Assembly (NCBI RefSeq): GCF_900199705.1
Contig: NZ_LT904908.1
Location: 1,313,243 to 1,377,242 of the forward strand
Direction: 5' to 3'
DNA from: Collinsella provencensis
GTDB lineage: Bacteria; Actinomycetota; Coriobacteriia; Coriobacteriales; Coriobacteriaceae
Length of the DNA: 64,000 nt
This document shows, in pieces, positions 61,245 to 64,000 of the stretch (positions are counted from its first letter, which is position 1; each line of letters starts with the position of its first letter). Under the pieces are notes generated by a model. The model did not search any database, was not told where the DNA came from, and was given only the letters and a program-made list of their open reading frames with translations. The translations under genes were made by a program, and so were the position numbers.

Positions 61245-61314
61245 AAAGTTGGGCTATTTTTCGGTATCTGAGCCTCTGCAAAGTCCCTCAAATGCTAAAA
61301 AACAGCCCAACTTT
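61245..61314. repeat. Family A inverted-repeat element, copy A3
   Basis: 17-nt arms (61245-61261 and 61298-61314) with one mismatch, 36-nt centre, GGG-to-CCC distance again 58 nt. It is closer in sequence to A2 than to A1. It lies in the 60851-61787 gap, which otherwise has no supported gene apart from a possible 8-codon frame at 61509; short minus-strand frames at 60976-61281 may be decayed coding sequence. Confidence 0.85.
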
Positions 61315-61508
61315 TATTGACGGGCAATTTGCTGACATAGTTGATATCGCGCTTGTCAAGTGTATGTGGACGTTTGTCGATTGAACGGTCAAGTCGTTAA
61401 GGTGTGTCTGAGGCATATTCGCTCGTGCGCATGTGGACGTTTGCCGAGTTGTTGCCACGTGTGCCCAGCTTTGGGTATCATATCCACGCCAAGAACGGGG
61501 AGGATCCC

Positions 61509-61535
61509 ATGCATATCACGCTTGATAAGCTCTAG
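61509..61535 (+). CDS. Possible 8-codon leader or gene remnant (MHITLDKL)
   Basis: An ATG with an excellent ribosome site (GGGGAGGATCCC) opens an 8-residue frame ending in TAG. Either a leader peptide or the truncated start of a lost gene. Many actinobacteria carry rho and rpmE before prfA, and neither is here, so a remnant is conceivable. Evidence is limited to the start signal. Confidence 0.25.
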   Translation: MHITLDKL

Positions 61536-61787
61536 CTACGATGATTTTGCGCCCGGCGCCTGCATGCGCAGACGTCCGGTGCCGCTACGTTCTGCCGCGC
61601 TGCGCTGTGGCAGCTGGTCCGTCGCCTCACTCGACGCGCCAGCCTCCTGCATTGGCCCGCTCGCGCTTTGTCATCCCGATCGAAAAGCGCCCCTGGCCAG
61701 CGGTTTCGAAAAAACAGACTGCAAACGGACGGCGTCGCGGCACCCTTACCGTACTTATCTTTCGCACATATATAAAGGAGCGTTATC

Positions 61788-62855
61788 ATGCGTGACAAAC
61801 TCGAGAAAATCATCATTGCCTACGAGGAGCTTGAGAAGAAGCTCTCCGACCCCTCCGTGGCGAGCAACATCAAAGAATTTACGCGCCTCAACAAGGAATA
61901 CGCGCATCAGACCGACCTCGTGAACGCGGCGCGCGAATACCTCTCGGCGCTCGACGACATCGAGGCCGCCAAGGAGATGCTGCACGACACCTCCGACGCC
62001 GACGAGAAGGAGATGCTCCAGATGGACATCTCCGAGAACGAGGAAAAGCTTCCGCAGCTTGAGGAAGACATCAAGTTCATGCTCATTCCGGGTGACCCCA
62101 TGGACGAGAAGGACACCATCATGGAGATCCGTTCCGCCGCCGGCGGCGACGAGGCGGCCATCTTCGCGGGGGACCTGTTCAAGATGTACCAGCGCTTCTG
62201 CGAGAGCAAGAAGTGGAAGATCGACGTGCTCGATTCCAGCCCCAGCGAGGCGGGCGGTTTCAAGTCCATCGAGTTCAAGGTGACGGGCGACAAGGTGTAC
62301 TCCGTCATGAAGTACGAGAGCGGCGTGCACCGCGTGCAGCGCGTTCCCAAGACCGAGAGCCAGGGCCGTATCCAGACGTCCACCGCGACCGTCGCTGTGC
62401 TGCCCGAGGCCGATGAGATCGACATCCAGATCAACCAGGCCGACCTGCGCATCGACACGTACTGCGCGTCCGGTCCCGGCGGCCAGTGCGTCAACACCAC
62501 GTATTCCGCGGTGCGCATCACCCACCTGCCCACGAACACGGTTGTCCAGTCCCAGGAGCAACGCTCGCAGATTCAGAACCGCGAGGTCTGCATGCAGATG
62601 CTGCGCGCCCGTCTGTACGAGATGGAGCTCGAAAAGCAACAGGCCGAGCTGGGCGCTGAGCGTTCGGCGCAGATCGGCCATGGCAACCGTTCGGAGAAGA
62701 TCCGCACGTACAACCAGCCGCAGGACCGCGTGACCGACCACCGCATCGGCTACAACTCCACGTACAACGGCGTTCTGCTTGCCGACCAGCTCTCCGGTGT
62801 GATCGATGCGCTTGCTGCCGCTGACCGCGCCGCGCGCCTGGCGGAGGCGGTGTAA
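61788..62855 (+). CDS. prfA: Peptide chain release factor 1
   Basis: Recognises UAA/UAG and triggers peptide release. The 355-residue protein has the N-terminal helical domain, the stop-codon tripeptide PKT within RVPKTESQGRIQTS (PxT motif, PAT in E. coli) and the GGQ loop in SGPGGQCVN (usually GGQHVN or GGQSVN; Cys follows here). C-terminal block RSEKIRTYNQPQDRVTDHRI is standard. ATG follows AAAGGAGCG. A terminator follows, then prmC, whose product methylates the GGQ glutamine. Confidence 0.97.
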   Translation: MRDKLEKIIIAYEELEKKLSDPSVASNIKEFTRLNKEYAHQTDLVNAAREYLSALDDIEAAKEMLHDTSDADEKEMLQMDISENEEKLPQLEEDIKFMLIPGDPMDEKDTIMEIRSAAGGDEAAIFAGDLFKMYQRFCESKKWKIDVLDSSPSEAGGFKSIEFKVTGDKVYSVMKYESGVHRVQRVPKTESQGRIQTSTATVAVLPEADEIDIQINQADLRIDTYCASGPGGQCVNTTYSAVRITHLPTNTVVQSQEQRSQIQNREVCMQMLRARLYEMELEKQQAELGAERSAQIGHGNRSEKIRTYNQPQDRVTDHRIGYNSTYNGVLLADQLSGVIDALAAADRAARLAEAV

Positions 62856-62883
62856 TACTTGAAGTAAAGCCAATGCTTACAAG

Positions 62884-62908
62884 GCCCTCCCATGCGGAGG
62901 GCTTTTTT
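62884..62908 (+). terminator. Terminator of prfA
   Basis: GCCCTCC / GGAGGGC, 7-bp stem with CATGC loop and six T. The 62909-63177 stretch then carries the prmC promoter region; TTGGAT (62992) and TATGAT (63017), 19 nt apart, are a weak candidate. Confidence 0.9.
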
Positions 62909-63177
62909 GAGCTTGTCGAGAAAAGCCACGCAGCTTTGTTGCATCGCTCGGGACCGCTTAACCGCTCTGTTGGAAGTCGCATAGAACAAGATTGGATGTG
63001 TGTTAGACGTCGTAGGTATGATTTGAGTGATGCGTGAGACTTGCGTCAGAAAATGCCGTTGAAATGCTGTGTTTCGACGAATTTGGGCCAGAAATTACCG
63101 AATTGAGCGTTCTCGAAAAACGTCGGCAACAGGTGCCGTAGAATCGCTCTCGAGCACGACGAGGGACGGAGAACGCA

Positions 63178-64000
63178 ATGCCAAACGACACGTGGACGAT
63201 AAAACGATGTCTCGATTGGACGCGCGACTACTTGCGCGACAAGGGTGATGAACGACCGCGTCTTTCGGCGGAGTGGCTGCTGTCCGGAGTGACCGGGCTT
63301 TCGCGCACCGAGTTGTACATGAGCTTCGATCGTCCGCTTGCCGCTGATGAGCTGGCATCCATGCATTCGGCTGTAGTGCGTCGCGCAAAAGGGGAGCCGC
63401 TTCAATACATCACGGGCGAGACGGATTTTCGTTTGATAACCGTTGCTTGCGAGCCCGGCGTGCTCATCCCGCGTCCCGAAACGGAATTGCTGGTCGAGGA
63501 GGTTCTTGCCTTCCTCGATCGGGAAGTATTTGCGGGTGATGCCGCGCCGGTGCGCGAACGCAAGGAGCTTCCCTGGAATGCGGAGGTTGAAGCTGCGCGG
63601 CAAGCAGAGCTTGCCGCAGCGGCCAAGAAGGCCGCTGAAGAGGCCAGTGTGCCGGAACATGTTTCCGCTTTGGATGTGGATGAAGAGAGGGGCGGCGTTG
63701 ATGCTGTACCAGGCGATGTCGTCGCAAGCGACACGTCGACCGAGCACGGAGGCCGGGGGGCTTCATCATTGGGTGTCGCTTCTGATGCACGAGTAGATAC
63801 GGATGGGGATTGCGAGCAAGAAGAGCCGCGTACCGCGCGCGTACTGGAAGTCGGATGTGGCACTGGGTGCATTTCCCTCTCGCTTGCATATGAACGAAAA
63901 GGCCGCGTTACGTGCGTGGCGACCGATATTGAACCTCGCGCGGTGGACTTGTCCATACGCAATCGAGACGCTTTGGGTTTGATGCCTGATGACGTTGATA
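63178..64000 (+). CDS. prmC: Release-factor glutamine methyltransferase, 3' end outside the window
   Basis: Methylates the GGQ glutamine of release factors with SAM. The first 274 codons are present. The N-terminal five-helix domain (1-80, with RLSAEWLLSGVTGLSRTELYM) and KGEPLQYITGETDFRLITVACEPGVLIPRPETELLVEEV (about 69-107) are clear, and SAM motif I is LEVGCGTGCISLSLA from residue 223. Between LIPRPETE and motif I lie about 119 residues, against about 20 in typical PrmC: an acidic, Ala-rich insertion with probable coiled or disordered character. The NPPY motif lies beyond the edge. ATG follows GGGACGGAGAACGCA. Confidence 0.92.
   Translation, partial: MPNDTWTIKRCLDWTRDYLRDKGDERPRLSAEWLLSGVTGLSRTELYMSFDRPLAADELASMHSAVVRRAKGEPLQYITGETDFRLITVACEPGVLIPRPETELLVEEVLAFLDREVFAGDAAPVRERKELPWNAEVEAARQAELAAAAKKAAEEASVPEHVSALDVDEERGGVDAVPGDVVASDTSTEHGGRGASSLGVASDARVDTDGDCEQEEPRTARVLEVGCGTGCISLSLAYERKGRVTCVATDIEPRAVDLSIRNRDALGLMPDDVD

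Noticed and set aside
61360-61923. Plus-strand frame running into prfA
   Set aside because: It overlaps the prfA start out of frame, has low-complexity Arg/Ser composition and no ribosome site.
1-64000. tRNA, rRNA or tmRNA genes
   Set aside because: I looked for T-loop words of the GGTTCGAATCC type and for rRNA blocks and found none in a plausible context.

Overview
The window reads as chromosome of a high-GC Gram-positive, most likely a gut Coriobacteriia member (Collinsella/Olsenella type). This is inferred from gene content, not from an rRNA gene: DHA2-type MFS carriers with a YtcJ-type amidohydrolase, two mannose-family PTS operons, a membrane-anchored LuxR regulator, an NRAMP-related Mg transporter-like gene, a FusA2-like EF-G paralogue and an AbiEi/DUF559-type gene. 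I see no rRNA, tRNA, CRISPR array, complete insertion sequence or phage module. The right edge cuts prmC; the left edge shows only a hairpin and no supported gene.

Layout. (1) 0.1-1 kb: structured hairpin and an hsp20 gene with a HAIR-like operator. (2) 1.06-9.05 kb: small membrane protein, MFS carrier, amidohydrolase, MtlR/BglG-type regulator and a second MFS carrier; three copies of one 18-bp palindrome mark the three promoters. (3) 9.1-16.9 kb: housekeeping block of a WalJ-type hydrolase, tilS-hpt-ftsH, an aminotransferase and a PHP phosphoesterase. (4) 17.2-24.4 kb: class 3 lipase, L-2-hydroxyisocaproate dehydrogenase-like gene, HAD phosphatase, RNA uracil methyltransferase, AAA/DUF4143 ATPase behind four 23-nt iterons, GntR/UTRA regulator. 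(5) 24.6-27.6 kb: BtpA/SgcQ-family protein plus PTS IIB-IIC-IID. (6) 28.1-30.9 kb: polar amino-acid ABC importer behind two identical-arm dyads. (7) 31.1-39.6 kb: TPR protein, FusA2-like GTPase, A-type flavoprotein, murE. (8) 39.6-44.2 kb: membrane LuxR regulator divergent from an ABC-2 exporter. (9) 44.4-50.1 kb: hemolysin III, CNNM/CorC, CphA-N-like protein, YtxH-like, PRC-barrel, degenerate polysaccharide deacetylase. (10) 50.4-53.5 kb: PRC/MgtE_N/CBS membrane protein with an NRMT-like carrier. (11) 53.6-59.3 kb: PRD-type regulator, complete PTS IIA-IIB-IIC-IID, ChbG/YdjC deacetylase, together suggesting uptake and deacetylation of an acetylated amino-sugar oligosaccharide. (12) 59.3-64 kb: AbiEi/DUF559-type gene flanked by two copies of a repeat, then prfA and the start of prmC.

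The most novel-looking material is non-coding. Family A is a 58-nt inverted-repeat unit in three copies (27.8, 59.5, 61.3 kb), identical in length and alignable without gaps. Family B is built from the word GTTGCCTATGG arranged in nested opposing copies around a 57-nt core (16.9-17.2 and 36.1-36.3 kb). Both resemble REPIN-like elements, with no RAYT transposase in the window. Several promoters carry clear dyads that suggest specific local regulators.
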